Below the pieces are notes generated by a model, which saw nothing but the letters and a program-made list of their open reading frames with translations, searched no databases and was not told the DNA's origin. This document shows positions 45,475 to 57,070 of a stretch of 64,000 nt of DNA, one piece after another. Position 1 is the stretch's first letter; each line of letters opens with the position of its first letter. The stretch comes from Agapanthus africanus (Eukaryota; Streptophyta; Magnoliopsida; Asparagales; Amaryllidaceae), in the NCBI GenBank assembly GCA_030015575.1, contig JASDDO010000014.1, forward strand, positions 163,279,911-163,343,910, given 5' to 3'. The translations under genes and the position numbers were made by a program.

Positions 45475-46625
45475 TGTTAGTGTATATGCCCTAGAGGCCA
45501 TTACTGTATCATACTAGTTTGTATATTACTTAATGGAAGCTTGGGATATTCACCTTGTATATACAATCTTGCTCAAAATAGTAGTATGCTACTTGGTTTG
45601 TTTCTACTTCAATGTGTACATGTGTTTATTTTAGTATATCACCTATACACATTAGTGGAGCCCTTAGGATCTTTGCTTGATTACCAGCGTTGTGATGGCA
45701 GTCACACTAGTGGGGGCTGGGTAATCTATAAGCACATCCTTATGCAGGTCCCTAGTCGCAGGACTATCGAGACAGGGCATCGATACTCCGAAGTAGACTA
45801 GCGCATGCGCTTCTCATCCCAGTGTGGGAGACGGTCTGTCCCACAGCCGTCGGTACGTCGTACTTGAGATAGTATGCGGGTGCTCGTTGGGTTACGAGTA
45901 CACTGGACAGGACTCGTCGGGAACTGACTAGTTGGTATTATGCCTATCGTCAGTTATCAGTTCCCAGGTGACATGAGTACAGCTTAGTCCGCTGACTTGA
46001 CACTGTCACTTCGCCTCGAGTGTGTTCCCACTGTACTTTGATTACTACCCTACCACGGCTTAAAGGAGTCGTGCAAACAGGTGGTAGTTGGGTGCAGTCC
46101 CGAAGCACTTGGAGGCAGTGACGGTTAGACAGGATTCGTCTCTTCCGGTATTGGGGGTTGACATCGCGTTGTGTCTAGGAGAGCCATTACACGAGTAGTC
46201 CCTGGCCAGGGCAAACGAGATATACTGGTAGGCTTCCAGTGTTATCTCAGGGTATTTTGGGCTTCACTCCGATACGACTTGTACCGCTATTAGGGGACTG
46301 ACGTTTACCGCCCCCTAGGCCCGCCATGCGATGTATCAGACGAACAGACCGGACTGTACGGAGAATGTCACATTCAGGCTCAGTAGGAGTTCAGATGGGT
46401 TTCGCCTCGTCGGTCTTCTTGTCGGCACTACCTGGGGACCGTTACGCACAGCTAGTGCCGCTTGCGGTCTGTGGTTAAACCCACTGCCAGCGTAGTGTCG
46501 AGTCTTTAGAGTCCCACACAGAAAGCTATTCGCCTTTAGGCAAAAGAGTAGAAGTCGCATGGTTTTGCGACAGGTCGCATGGTTTTGCGACAGGGTTCGG
46601 TCACATCCATGCACTTGTGCACGTA
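45475..46625 (+). repeat. Copia-F solo LTR, first part
   Basis: A plus-strand copia LTR starting TGTTAGTGTATATGCCC. It is interrupted at 46625 by Athila-I. The target duplication AAAAT is at 45470-45474 and 54312-54316. No internal region is present, so it is a solo LTR left by recombination between two LTRs. Confidence 0.92.
46554..46593 (+). repeat. Tandem 20-base hairpin repeat in Copia-F
   Basis: GTCGCATGGTTTTGCGACAG occurs twice head to tail (46554-46573, 46574-46593). Each unit is itself a hairpin (GTCGCA/TGCGAC). Copia-D has a single related unit near 58008. Confidence 0.9.
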
Positions 46626-47910
46626 TGATTGGTTGTCAAAAACATGTATTTACCGCAATCAGAAACGGCGTCGCTTCGCAGCTAGCCGGTGAGTGCGGGT
46701 CGATCCACAGAGACGGGTAAATTCCTTTAGTGTGTTTTAACGAGTTGATTCTATTTGTCGTTTTGGTTGGTTTATAAAAATTTATAAAATCTAGATCTAA
46801 TTAATCTAATTAAGAGTCTTGCTAGGGTTAGGCTTAGGGGAAGTTTTGGAGATTAATGTTTCCTTCACCGCTTTCAATACCTTCTTTTTTAGATCTATTA
46901 GATGTTACGTTAATTATCAATAAAGTGGATACGAATCTTTTGGAAAGATGTTTCTTCCTCTAGATTTGTATCCTTCCTTTGTTGATAATTACCCTAACCC
47001 CCATGGAAAACGCGCGCAACCGGCCCTTTATACTACGGTTCACCGTTACCTCGAGGGGTAGGGTGCCGTAGGGAGCGGATGTGTGCGTATGCATGGAGTT
47101 CTAACTCTAAAGTGAAGATGGCATTGAAAGGGGTGAGGGATCTCATCTCTCAACCCTTTCGCTAAGGCTAACCCTAACAAGCGAGGAGACTACTCGCTCA
47201 TTAGGGGATGATAAATTATACTAGAAAATAAAAGCAAGGAAATAAATTACCTAAGATTTGATGGCTCCCTCCAAGCGATAAAGAACAGATCTGAATGTCA
47301 CTTCCAGAAATTCTGAATTTTATTTATTGAAAAGAGGCATAGTTTTTACAGATCTAAAATTACAATTTATAGGAAAATAGGAAACCTAGGGTTACAGACT
47401 CTCGCACATGCGCAATTACTGATTTGACCCCGGAGAATCCCAACACCAGAACAATCGCGGCAACAGAAGAAATCTCCACCGACCCGGGCATTAGACGGCC
47501 GCGGATCCGCGGCAAATGCTGGCTTGGGCCGCGGATCCGCGGCCCTTTGGTGGTCTTGGGCCGCCAGTCTTTTGGGCTTTCTTCAGGAGTTCTGGGGCTC
47601 TGTATTTTTATATGTATTTTCTCTGTTGGCTTCTCACTCTTCTCCAGATCTTCAGTGAAGACTTGTATTGGGCTTTTTAACCGTTTCACATTGACATTCG
47701 TTGCCTTGCACCTATGTGAACTGGGCTCGACTAGGATTCGTCTAATTGTTGGTCAAAAGTCCATTTTCTGTTGTTTTGTGTCTTTTTCACTGTGTTTGCT
47801 CCAGAAACCTGTATCCTGTAATATGCAACAAACGTGCGTCAAGAGTACCTATTTATTTATAAAAAGGATAAGAATAGGGGAATGATAAATGCAATATTAT
47901 GGTCTGAACA
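46626..47910 (-). repeat. Athila-I 3' LTR (1285 bp)
   Basis: By eye it differs from the 5' LTR by 14 substitutions, 13 of them transitions, and no gaps. It has a doubled palindrome: GCCGCGGATCCGCGGC (47498-47513) and GGGCCGCGGATCCGCGGCCC (47526-47545). TATAAATTG on the minus strand (47371-47363) is a likely TATA box. Frames of 109 and 153 codons here recur in the other LTR and are not called. Confidence 0.94.
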
Positions 47911-47912
47911 AA

Positions 47913-47949
47913 TACCCCCAAACTTACCTTTTGCTCGTCCTCGAGCAAA
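47913..47949 (-). other. Athila-I terminal hairpin-polypurine module
   Basis: On the minus strand, arms TTTGCTCG and CGAGCAAA (47949-47930, loop AGGA) are followed by AAGTTTGGGGGTA (47925-47913), two bases before the LTR. The arms match Athila-H module 3; the loop differs. Confidence 0.87.
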
Positions 47950-49211
47950 CTTATTTTTATTCACTAAAATCCTAACCACACTTTCGCAGGGAAACGCGAT
48001 TGCACTGAGCACGTGCAACAAGCCGTTAAACCTCTAGGTGTCCCTAGTAGGAGGAGTGTTGTCTCCTGAGGGTTTTCAGCGGATTACACCCACAAAATCC
48101 TATCAACTCGGCCCATTGACTTTTGTTCTCTAATTAGGTTTTCTAACAAGGAATTCTATTTTCTTTGACTCGTAAATTATCCACCCATATTCACGCTTCC
48201 TCATTATTTAACTTAAGATTATATATGTTATGTAGACCTACTTAGCTTTCGGCATCTTTTAAGTCTTCCTTCTAGGGTTTCATCTCTACTTAGGAATTTT
48301 CTATCAACTCCATTAAAGATACAAATTCTATCTTTCATTCCTCTCTTTTATCTAAATTCCAATCACATGCCCCTACGTGTGTGTAAAGATCACCTCTACA
48401 CTTGGAAATTCAATTCAAGCAATCATGCCCTTGTCCATTGTCCAAAGTACTTATTAATTGGTGAATTTAAATGAAATTTGCTTACACATCCTTCATGCGA
48501 CCGTTAATACTTCTTGAGGTACCAACGACCGATTACAAAATGCGTTTGCACTTTAAAGCGTACTTCCTAGTCCTTGCAACACCCAAGGCTTTAGCAGTGA
48601 CTCCCAAACCAGTTGGTCTAAGGCACTAGGTGATGAAGCACCCTCGCTAAATATTTTTCTATTTTAGCAGCCTTAAGTAATCACAAAAACCAGTGTCCAT
48701 TTTTTTTAATTCTTTATTCACACTTTTTCTTTTATTTTCTTCGTACTAAGGACTTTAGACAAGAGTATTTCAAGGTCTCTTCTACTATTCCAAGTTTCTA
48801 GGTGCGTGATTGTGCAATTTTGTAGGGTATACATTTTCAGAATCTAGACTTAAGCTAGGAACTATCTTTCAAACTTATACTTTAATTAGAACATCAATAC
48901 CCTTCCCTTGTTTCAACTTAGCCCAAGAAGTGAACCCAAAATTTGTCTATTTCTAAATAAACTACAAGGCATATACTTTCTACCGTTAAACTTTAAGAAA
49001 TGTTATTTTTAGGGTTTTTAATTCACTAAGTCTAAGATCTAGTTGTTCCTAACCAGTTAACCTATTAGTCAAACTCAAGTCAATTAGCCAAAATTGAATA
49101 CAATTATTTTTATAATTTTTGAAATTTTTCAAATTTTTATGGGTTTTCAAATAAGTATGCAAATGCAAAAATTTGTACAAATGAATGCGAAGGAAGAAGA
49201 CGTACCGAGCA
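47950..49211 (-). other. Athila-I 3' region, non-coding
   Basis: Homologous to the Athila-H 3' untranslated region, clearest at 47950-48110. No gene is supported. Confidence 0.75.
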
Positions 49212-49248
49212 TACCCCCAAACTTGAACTTGACAGTGTCCTCACTGTC
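49212..49248 (-). other. Athila-I internal hairpin-polypurine module
   Basis: On the minus strand, GACAGTG and CACTGTC (49248-49231, loop AGGA) precede AAGTTTGGGGGTA (49224-49212). It corresponds to Athila-H module 2, with identical arms and loop. Confidence 0.85.
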
Positions 49249-49326
49249 ATGCTAAACCAAGAGGGTCAAAATACCGATACTCCCAAGTTTATTTATTTAT
49301 AATAAATTTTTTTTTTGAATTTTTTT

Positions 49327-51002
49327 TTATAGAAAAAGAAAACAAAAGGATATATACATATATACAACAAGATTCCCTCCAAAGTTAAGCTTGGCCTTAC
49401 ACAAGCCAAATGTTAGCACCAACCATTCAAAAATCTTATCATGGTAATGGTAGAGTTGGTGCAAGAATGGGATGGAAAGAAAAGAGATGAAAAGCACGCG
49501 AGACCGTGTGGAAAGAAGAATGGTAGAATATGGTCTCGGTGGGGGAGAAGAAAGACGGAAAGAAGAAAGACGGAAAGAAGAAAGAAGTGGAGTGCGATCT
49601 TGAGGGTGTAAATTGAGTGAATAAATTAGCGCAATTTGTGATGACCGATGTGTCAAAAGCGATTGCGCTAACCTACCAACTCGTCGTGCAATGGGGTCAA
49701 ATCCCTCAAGATTCGCAAGAAAACATGGGTACGCCGAACTTGGTATAGGAGATGAAAGCGTAACGGTCATTTGTTCGGTTGGAACAATAGGAAGGAGGGA
49801 GGGTGGTATAACAGTCAAAGGTTCAGGAGGCTGAATTGGAAAATCCGACACATCAAAAAATGGTTCAACCTCGATATTATCCTCAAGACTCTCCTCAATA
49901 TTTAATCCATCTATGCCATTGTCATCAAAATCTAGACGCATATGAGATTCGGGGGAAACATTTAAAATCTCAGGATGATGATTTGAACATAAAATTTCTA
50001 TTAAATCGACAGGTTCATCATCCGAAATATTCCCAGCGTCTATATCCTCAATCAAGTGAAAATCAATTTCTCTAGACACTTCATCCACAGCATGGATATT
50101 ATCAATGTAGGTTCTAGAGTGGAGGTGTAAAGATCGAAAGGATTAGGTGCGGTTTCACTCGAAAGGGGTTCCTCACAATTTGGCAAATCAAACACTACAA
50201 AATCGCACAACTCATTTTTATTTTCAATTGGTGAATCATTTGGAACAATCGATGGAAAACCGGAGTTGTGGGATTCAATTGGGTAAGGATAGGTTTGATT
50301 TGAAAATCCTCTCTCATTCTCACTCTGTCCAACTGCCGTCTTATACATTGAAAAATTCGGAGCTAGCGGGACACTAGCTACCGGTTCACTAGGCTGCATA
50401 AGGGCGGCCATGGATGCTTCCACATTCCTCATCATTTTATTTGTTGCAGCAATATATGCTTCCAACGACTCTTCCAAACTAGACTTAGGTGGTGAGGGGG
50501 TTTCAGTAAAAGATTCAAAATTAGTTGGGTATGTGAAACTCCCTAATGGCTGTGTCGAAACAGCGTCTAGTGAAGGTGGGAAGGTCGGGTATGACTGGTA
50601 GGAAGTGGGTGGTAAGACAGGAGTAGGGTCAACATATGGATAAGAAGGTGAATAATCGTGCGGATCCCTAGAACTAGATGAGTGGAGAGGGGTGAAAGAT
50701 CGACTGCGAGATTGAGCAATATGCTCAGCAATGGACATCGGCCTAGGAGTGACGGAAGGACTTGAAGAAGTGGTATCAACATATGTAGGTTGTAAAGGTT
50801 GACTCGGTTGACACGAAGTGGGTTGAAAAGTCAAACTATTTCTCCTAGACGCCTCTATTTGATCTTTCAACGAAATTTTTGGCAAGGAGGGATCGTTTTT
50901 AAATTGACCAAAACAATTGACGAACGACGCAAAGTTAGGTTCGGGATACCAAAATTCGACAAGAGATTTATGATGTGGGGTACCCATGATAGAAGAGTGC
51001 AA
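49327..51002 (-). pseudogene. Athila-I internal protein, gag-related in part, one frameshift
   Basis: Minus-strand frames 51002-50052 (316 aa) and 50088-49327 (253 aa) overlap and appear to be one original frame split by a single-base shift near 50105. The N-terminal part (HKSLVEFWYPEPNF, SFVNCFGQF) is not recognised. A Pro/Ser-rich middle leads to SLEESLEAYIAATNKMM, which resembles [16 protein letters not shown] of the Athila-H coiled coil after its zinc knuckle. The C-terminal half is acidic, like the linker between protease and RT in Athila-H. No zinc knuckle and no enzyme domain is seen. The last 100 or so residues may be untranslated sequence read through. A particle or RNA-binding role is only a guess. 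Confidence 0.6.
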
Positions 51003-52011
51003 GGATTTCTTAGCGACAAAATTTTTGCAAGTTTTTAAAAAGATTTTTCTTTATTTTTTTTTATTGGAGAGTTTTGCAATAAGGTTTTAGAAAATGGGAC
51101 TCGTGACACAAATGTATCAACCACACATGCACAATCAGGCCTAGATCTAGGGTTGCCTAGGTCTACTAGACAGCTCCTAACTAGGGCTAGAAATAGACCT
51201 CGAACCGCCTCTTCACGGACAAGTACGGCCAGGTAAGTGGGAAGGAACCACCACTACAGTGGGCCTAATTAATAACCACTAGCCTAGACACCGCAATGTC
51301 AGTTAGGATAGACGGCCGATGCCTACCCTAGTCCTTTTCCTATTGAGCTCGCTGTCCTTAGGTCTGAGTCTAATCTTTTTTAATTAAAGGTGGTCGATGC
51401 AAAATGCTTTAGGTGTTTTCTGGGGTCCTGGGAAGGGTGATGAAATCCCCACCCAATCTGAGTTTGGTCAAATAGCCCCTTAGAGTCCGATTAAATTATG
51501 CAAAACAAATAAAATTTCACTTGCATTCAATTTTAGCGCGGCGCAAAGAAACCTGCAGAAAATCTGTTATTTAGAAGGGGGAGAAAGATTTTTTAGCGCA
51601 AAGAACTCTGCAGAAATTTTTTACAGATAGAGATATGGAGGTTGCAGAGGGGAGAATGAGGAACAAACCCAAAAAATTTCAGGTGCTGACGTGGCAGAAC
51701 AGGCGCGGAACCGCGGTCCAAGGGCCTATTTTGCGGCGGAAGAGCGGTCTAATGGTGGGATCGAGCTCTGAAATTTTTTTTACTGTTCTTTGTCTTCAGT
51801 TCCTCTCTGTTCGGATATGTACTTTTCTGATTTGCCCTCTGTAAATTTCCAGATCCGCGATTCTTCGCTGTTCCTGCAAGATTCCAAAGATACACCCTTC
51901 AAACAGATCAAAGTTGATAATTTTTTTTTATTTTTTTTTATATTTTCAGATTTTTATAATTATTTTAAATTTATATCAACCCGAAAATTCACAAAAAGAA
52001 ATATTACGACG
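51003..52011 (-). other. Athila-I leader
   Basis: It shares with the Athila-H leader a block reading, on the minus strand, GATTGGGTGGGGATTTCATC, and a degenerate pair of CCGCGG-type palindromes at about 51704-51750. No coding frame is supported. Confidence 0.78.
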
Positions 52012-52029
52012 TCCCCGGCAACGGCGCCA
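52012..52029 (-). other. Primer-binding site of Athila-I
   Basis: The minus strand reads TGGCGCCGTTGCCGGGGA, identical to Athila-H, with a two-base spacer to the LTR. Confidence 0.94.
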
Positions 52030-52031
52030 TT

Positions 52032-53316
52032 TGATTGGTTGTCAAAAGCATGTATTTACCGCAATCAGAAACGGCGTCGCTTCGCAGCTAGCCGGTGAGT
52101 GCGGGTCGATCCACAGAGACGGGTAAATTCCTTTAGTGTGTTTTAACGAGTTGATTCTATTTGTCGTTTTGGTTGGTTTATAAAAATCTATAAAATCTAG
52201 ATCTAATTAATCTAATTAAGAGTCTTGCTAGGGTTAGGCTTAGGGGAAGTTTTGGAGATTAATGTTTCCTTCACCGCTTTCAATGCCTTCTTTTTTAGAT
52301 CTATTAGATGTTACGTTAATTATCAATAAAGTGGATACGAATCTTTTCGGAAGATGTTTCTTCCTCTAGATTTGTATCCTTCCTTTGTTGATAATTACCC
52401 TAACCCCCATGGAAAACGCGCGCAACCGGCCCTTTATACTACGGTTCACCGTTACCTCGAGGGGTAGGGTGCCGTAGGGAGCGGATGTGTGCGTATGCAT
52501 GGAGTTCTAACTCTAAAGTGAAGATGGCATTGAAAGGGGTGAGAGATCTCATCTCTCAACCCTTTCGCTAAGGCTAACCCTAACAAGCGAGAAGACCACT
52601 CGCTCATTAGGGGATGATAAATTATACTAGAAAATAAAAGCAAGGAAATAAATTACCTAAGATTTGATGGCTCCCTCCAAGCGATAAAGAACAGATCTGA
52701 ATGTCACTTCCAGAAATTCTGAATTTTATTTATTGAAAAGAGGCATAGTTTTTACAGATCTAAAATTACAATTTATAGGAAAATAGGAAACCTAGGGTTA
52801 CAGACTCTCACACATGCGCAATTACTGATTTGACCCCGGAGAATCCCAACACCAGAACAGTCGCGGCAACAGAAGAAATCTCCATCGACCCGGGCATTAG
52901 ACGGCCGCGGATCCGCGGCAAATGCTGGCTTGGGCCGCGGATCCGCGGCCCTTTGGTGGTCTTGGGCCGCCAGTCTTTTGGGCTTTCTTCAGGAGTTCTG
53001 GGGCTCTGTATTTTTATATGTATTTTCTCTGTTGGCTTCTCACTCTTCTCCAGATCTTCAGTGAAGACTTGTATTGGGCTTTTTAACCGTTTCACATTGA
53101 CATTCGTTGTCTTGCACCTATGTGAACTGGGCTCGACTAGGATTCGTCTAATTGTTGGTCAAAAGTCCATTTTCTGTTGTTTTGTGTCTTTTTCACTGTG
53201 TTTGCTCCAGAAACCTGTATCCTGTAATATGCAACAAACGTGCGTCAAGAGTACCTGTTTATTTATAAAAAGGATAAGAATAGGGGAATGATAAATGCAA
53301 TATTATGGTTTGAACA
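52032..53316 (-). repeat. Athila-I 5' LTR (1285 bp)
   Basis: The full-length partner of 46626-47910. Palindromes at 52904-52919 and 52932-52951. Confidence 0.95.
52769..52777 (-). promoter_or_regulatory. Likely TATA box of Athila-I 5' LTR
   Basis: The minus strand reads TATAAATTG, about 130 bases after the palindrome pair in the direction of transcription, comparable to the arrangement in Athila-H. Confidence 0.55.
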
Positions 53317-54311
53317 ACGTACAGTGTCCGGACAGTTTACACTAGCGGGCTTTGGTTTAAGCCAGATCCTAGTGTACCTTTTGGGATTGGATTTATCCAG
53401 TTTGCATTCGTGTTCCTCGGAACGCGGATGCGGGTGTGTATGCACAGTTGACGGGGAGACAGAGGCAGAGGATTCTCATTAGGGTTGTTGACAGTTGACC
53501 GTTGACTATTGACTTTTTGCTCAACCCTAATGAGAATGTGATATGTGATTAACAATTATATTAATTGAGTATTATGGTGATATGGTTGTTGAGAGGTTGA
53601 CTTTGTTGACCGGTTGACTAGGCTTGACTAGTTGACCATCATGATAACCATAGCCATCATTTCATGGCAAAGACTTTTGCTTGCTTGCTCTTTTGTGCAA
53701 AATGAGTGCATGAAATGATATGGCTATGGTTGCTTAAACCATCACATAACACTTGATTGATATGATTTGTTATCATTGTTTTGGATTATGAGAGGGTGAA
53801 AGACAAAAGAGAGGCTCATTCTTGCTTGACCATTCTCTCTCTTGTTCTTGAGCTCTCATACTCTTGCTCTCACTCTCTTCCTCTTGCTCCCTCTCTTGAC
53901 TCTATGGTTCACTTGTCTCATGAGTTGAGAACCAAGAACCATAGATAAAATCCCATACAAACTCTTCCCTACTCACTCTAGTTCACAAGGTTTAGCAAAC
54001 CGAGTGAACTAGTTTCTTCAAAGATCGAAGAAGGAGCCAAAGGTTGAGGCTTTCAGGTGGATCTATCTTCGGCGTAAGGAGACGACGGGAAGAAGCCGAT
54101 CCGGACCACCATCGAGGCTTGAAGACGAAGGAGTTCAAGACAAGAAAGGTATAAACCCCCTAACCGAGTAGTTAACGACTCCTAGTTAGGTTGTTAGTTA
54201 GATGTTTAACAAAGATCCGGGTTTTAAGTCCATGTTACCACCTCTAAGAAAATTGTTTTTCATCAAATTCCGCACGCCCGAAAGTACCGGGAGAGGTAGC
54301 ATGGACTTACA
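53317..54311 (+). repeat. Copia-F solo LTR, second part
   Basis: It begins with the ACGTA target copy of Athila-I and continues text homologous to the Copia-D LTR (compare 57880-58000 reversed). It ends CTTACA at 54311. Near the end, arms TAAGTCCATG (54225-54234) and CATGGACTTA (54300-54309) form a terminal hairpin. Confidence 0.9.
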
Positions 54312-55592
54312 AAAATCGCACTTGCTTAGCTTAGAATAGAGCTTCTCCTCCCGCAGAACCTGCAATACAATTCGTAGGTGCTCGGCATGCTCCTCTTGAC
54401 TTCTCGAATAGACGAGAATGTCTTCGATGAATACGACAACAAACTGATCCAAGCACTTGGAGAAAACTTTGTTCATCAAGTCTATAAATATGACCGGTGC
54501 ATTGGTAACACCGAACGACATCATAAGAAACTCAAAGTGGCCATATCGAGTTCAGATGGCCGTCTTGCATACATCCTCTGCCTTAACCCTGATTTGGTGA
54601 TACCCTGACCGAAGGTCTAGTTTTGAAAATTCCCGAGCACCACCCAGCTGGTCATACAAGTCGTCGATGTGGGGAATGGGTACTTGTTTTTCACCGTCAC
54701 CCTGTTCAACTCCCGGTAGTCAATGCACATGCGTAAGGAACCGTCTTTCTTCTTAACCAGCAACACAGGAGCACCCCACGGGGAAGCACTTGGATGGATA
54801 AATCCTTTGTCCAGAAGATCTTCTATTTGCTTCTTTAATTCTGCCAACTTAACTGGCGCCATCCTGTAGGGAGCCTTGGAAACCGGCGCCGTCCCTGTAA
54901 TCAGGTCAATCAAGAACCCCAATATGCGAGGCGGGGGTAAACCAGGTAGATCTTCAGGGAAGATATCAAGAAACTCTCGAACTACCTCCGGTGCAGGCTC
55001 CTCGTCTATCTCCATAGCTATCAAGGTCTTCGGCTTTGTTCGGAACTTAGCTGGTTCCAAAGACTTGCTGCCGCCCATGAATACGAATTCCGGGCGATTA
55101 GGAATGCGAAAAGTCACACTCCTAGCCCGGCAGTTGATAACAGCATGAAACATGCTCAACCAATCCATCCCCAGAATGGCGTTGTAGCTACCAGTCCCAA
55201 TCAAAAGAAAGTTTGCATAAAATTCCCTACAACAAACCACCACATGACATAATCTACACTCTTGGATGGACACAATAATTCCTTTGCCCGTATGTATCTC
55301 CTAACCCTTGATCAGCGGCTCGTGAGGTATAGAGTGTGTGTCAACAAACCGCGTAGAAATAAAATAATGCGAAGCACCCGAATCAAAAAGAACTCTAGCT
55401 GGTATAGAATAAATAAGGAAAGTACCTACAACCACTTCTCCAGAAGCATCTGCCTGCTCGGCGGTCTAGGTGAAAGCCCGCCCCTGATTCTGACCCGTAC
55501 CGGTCTGCCTCTGATCAAATAACCGTCGCTGGGATACCAGAGGTAGACCCTCTGAGCTGAAGTGTCGTACGACGGTTGTTGTTGCCCGTACA
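54312..55592 (-). pseudogene. Gypsy-G gag end, protease and reverse transcriptase start
   Basis: The minus strand encodes, from high to low coordinate, a gag tail (GQNQGRAFT), protease with FDSGASHYFIS (near 55395) and ILGMDWL, then RT with [32 protein letters not shown] and, in shifted frames, FIEDILVYS and YSKLSKCDF. The RT motif has Glu where the first catalytic Asp is expected (near 54424). A frameshift lies near 54610. The upstream gag is cut at about 55592, where Copia-D leader begins. Confidence 0.9.
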
Positions 55593-57057
55593 TTTCCTTG
55601 CATTGATCAGAATCAATGCAGTCCCATCAGTTAACATATCATACCACAGAAAAAAGGAACGAAAAATAAAATGTACGTATATGCCATCCGCATTCTCCAC
55701 TGGGTCCCGTCATCACCCGTTAGATTACTTAACTAACGACAGAGCGGGGCCTGGACTAGTGCGGGTGCAAAACATATACAACATCTACTAGTATATATAT
55801 AAATATATATAAAAATCATCCTAGGCATGATATATGAAACATCTCAGAATCTCAGCCAAGCAATACAGAGTGGTGGATAATCCTGGAGCCTCGGGTTTCA
55901 TTTGAGCCGCAAATGAGACCCGACGTTCCCTGTCGTGTGGATGGTCTATGCAATGAAATCCTAGACCCCTAAGAGCGCGGCAAGTTACCCTCCAATCCCA
56001 GAAGCTAGGCAACCCTAATTAACAACATGAATGGGCCACCCAGCACTCTACGGAATCCGGTAACTTGAGCACCCCTCCTTGGGTCAACCTATACCCCCTA
56101 CGAGTGCGGCGAATAGCCCGCTAATTCTAGAGTGAGGCCCCTCAGTCTCACCGCCATGAGATGCGGGCCTGTTTCTCTCTAGAACCCGGCTATTCGTGCA
56201 CTCCACCATGGGGTAATCCTAGTACAGAAAAGAAAATAAGTACAAGGGTGATATCGACTTCAACCCGGTCGTTCCCTAAACAAATAATATACAAACAGGC
56301 AGTGACGGCAGTCCACATGTCAGATGCTTGCCCCGAAATATTAAATGTACAAATGAAACTAAACTGTACTACCATTGCACCCAAGCTATCCACCACGACG
56401 ATCGAACCACAACTATAGCACAACACAAAACATCAATGTGAATGTCACGTTCACAAACCCGTCTAAAAGTCATATAGAAATTAGACGAGTTGTACCGCTT
56501 TAATGGCATTCATGGTTGCAGATAGTAATGTATGTACTGAAAACTACGACATTAGAATTCCGCACGCAATTAGCAAACTAAACCAATTTCCAAAACCATG
56601 AAAAAACAGTGAGCTAAAGTTCCAAAAACCGACCGTTTAAAGCCAATTCGGGAGTCCAAATCAAAACGAAACGCGCACGAACCTTCACGGGGAGTTAGAG
56701 CACGAAATTAACTTCGAGTTGGGGAGCCTAGAGGGGGTACCCTACCCCCGAGGCCACCATGAGGTGGCCAGGGGGTGAGGCAGACCCGAAACTGCCCAAG
56801 GTGGGGCAGTTTCGGGTCCCCACCGCCAAGACCACCTTGTGGTGGTCTTGGGGAGTGGGCCCAGCCGTTCGGTCCTCCCGGGGATTCCTCGGGGTGCCCA
56901 TGCACCACCCCGCGGCTTCTCAGTTCAAACCTTGAGTCCGCGGGGTGTGTAAATATCTCAAACTTTCAGTTTTTCGAACTGTTTTTGTCAGCAGTTTTTG
57001 CACGACAAAAACGGCGGATTTCTAATGTCGCAAAGAGTTAACTAATGCTTATGGAGT
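55592..57057 (-). other. Copia-D leader, truncated copy
   Basis: It aligns with 63515-64000 and beyond. The break at 55592 lies just before the short hairpin at 55599-55620. It contains the AGCC-loop hairpin (55892-55922) and four strong hairpins near the PBS. Confidence 0.8.
56733..56851 (-). other. Four consecutive perfect hairpins in Copia-D leader
   Basis: GGGGGTA/TACCCCC (56733-56749), GGCCACC/GGTGGCC (56752-56769), GACCCGAAACTGCCC/GGGCAGTTTCGGGTC (56783-56818) and CCAAGACCACC/GGTGGTCTTGG (56826-56851), all without mismatch. They occupy the place of the compound hairpin of the other copia elements, about 207 bases from the PBS. Confidence 0.88.
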
Positions 57058-57070
57058 GGTTCTGATACCA
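57058..57070 (-). other. Primer-binding site of Copia-D (variant)
   Basis: The minus strand reads TGGTATCAGAACC, one base away from the initiator tRNA-Met complement of the other elements, directly adjacent to the LTR end at 57071. Confidence 0.85.

Larger units (their letters stand above)
46626..53316 (-). mobile_element. Athila-I: non-autonomous Athila-type element without pol
   Basis: Two 1285-base LTRs, a tRNA-Asp PBS, a polypurine tract and the target duplication ACGTA (46621-46625 and 53317-53321) define the element. The internal 4.1 kb holds one broken frame and no protease, RT, RNase H or integrase. Leader and 3' region are homologous to Athila-H. Confidence 0.95.

Noticed and set aside
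47360-47885. Overlapping frames of 109 and 153 codons in the Athila-I LTR, repeated at 52808-53291
   Set aside because: They lie on both strands of the same LTR and recur only because the two LTRs are near-identical.
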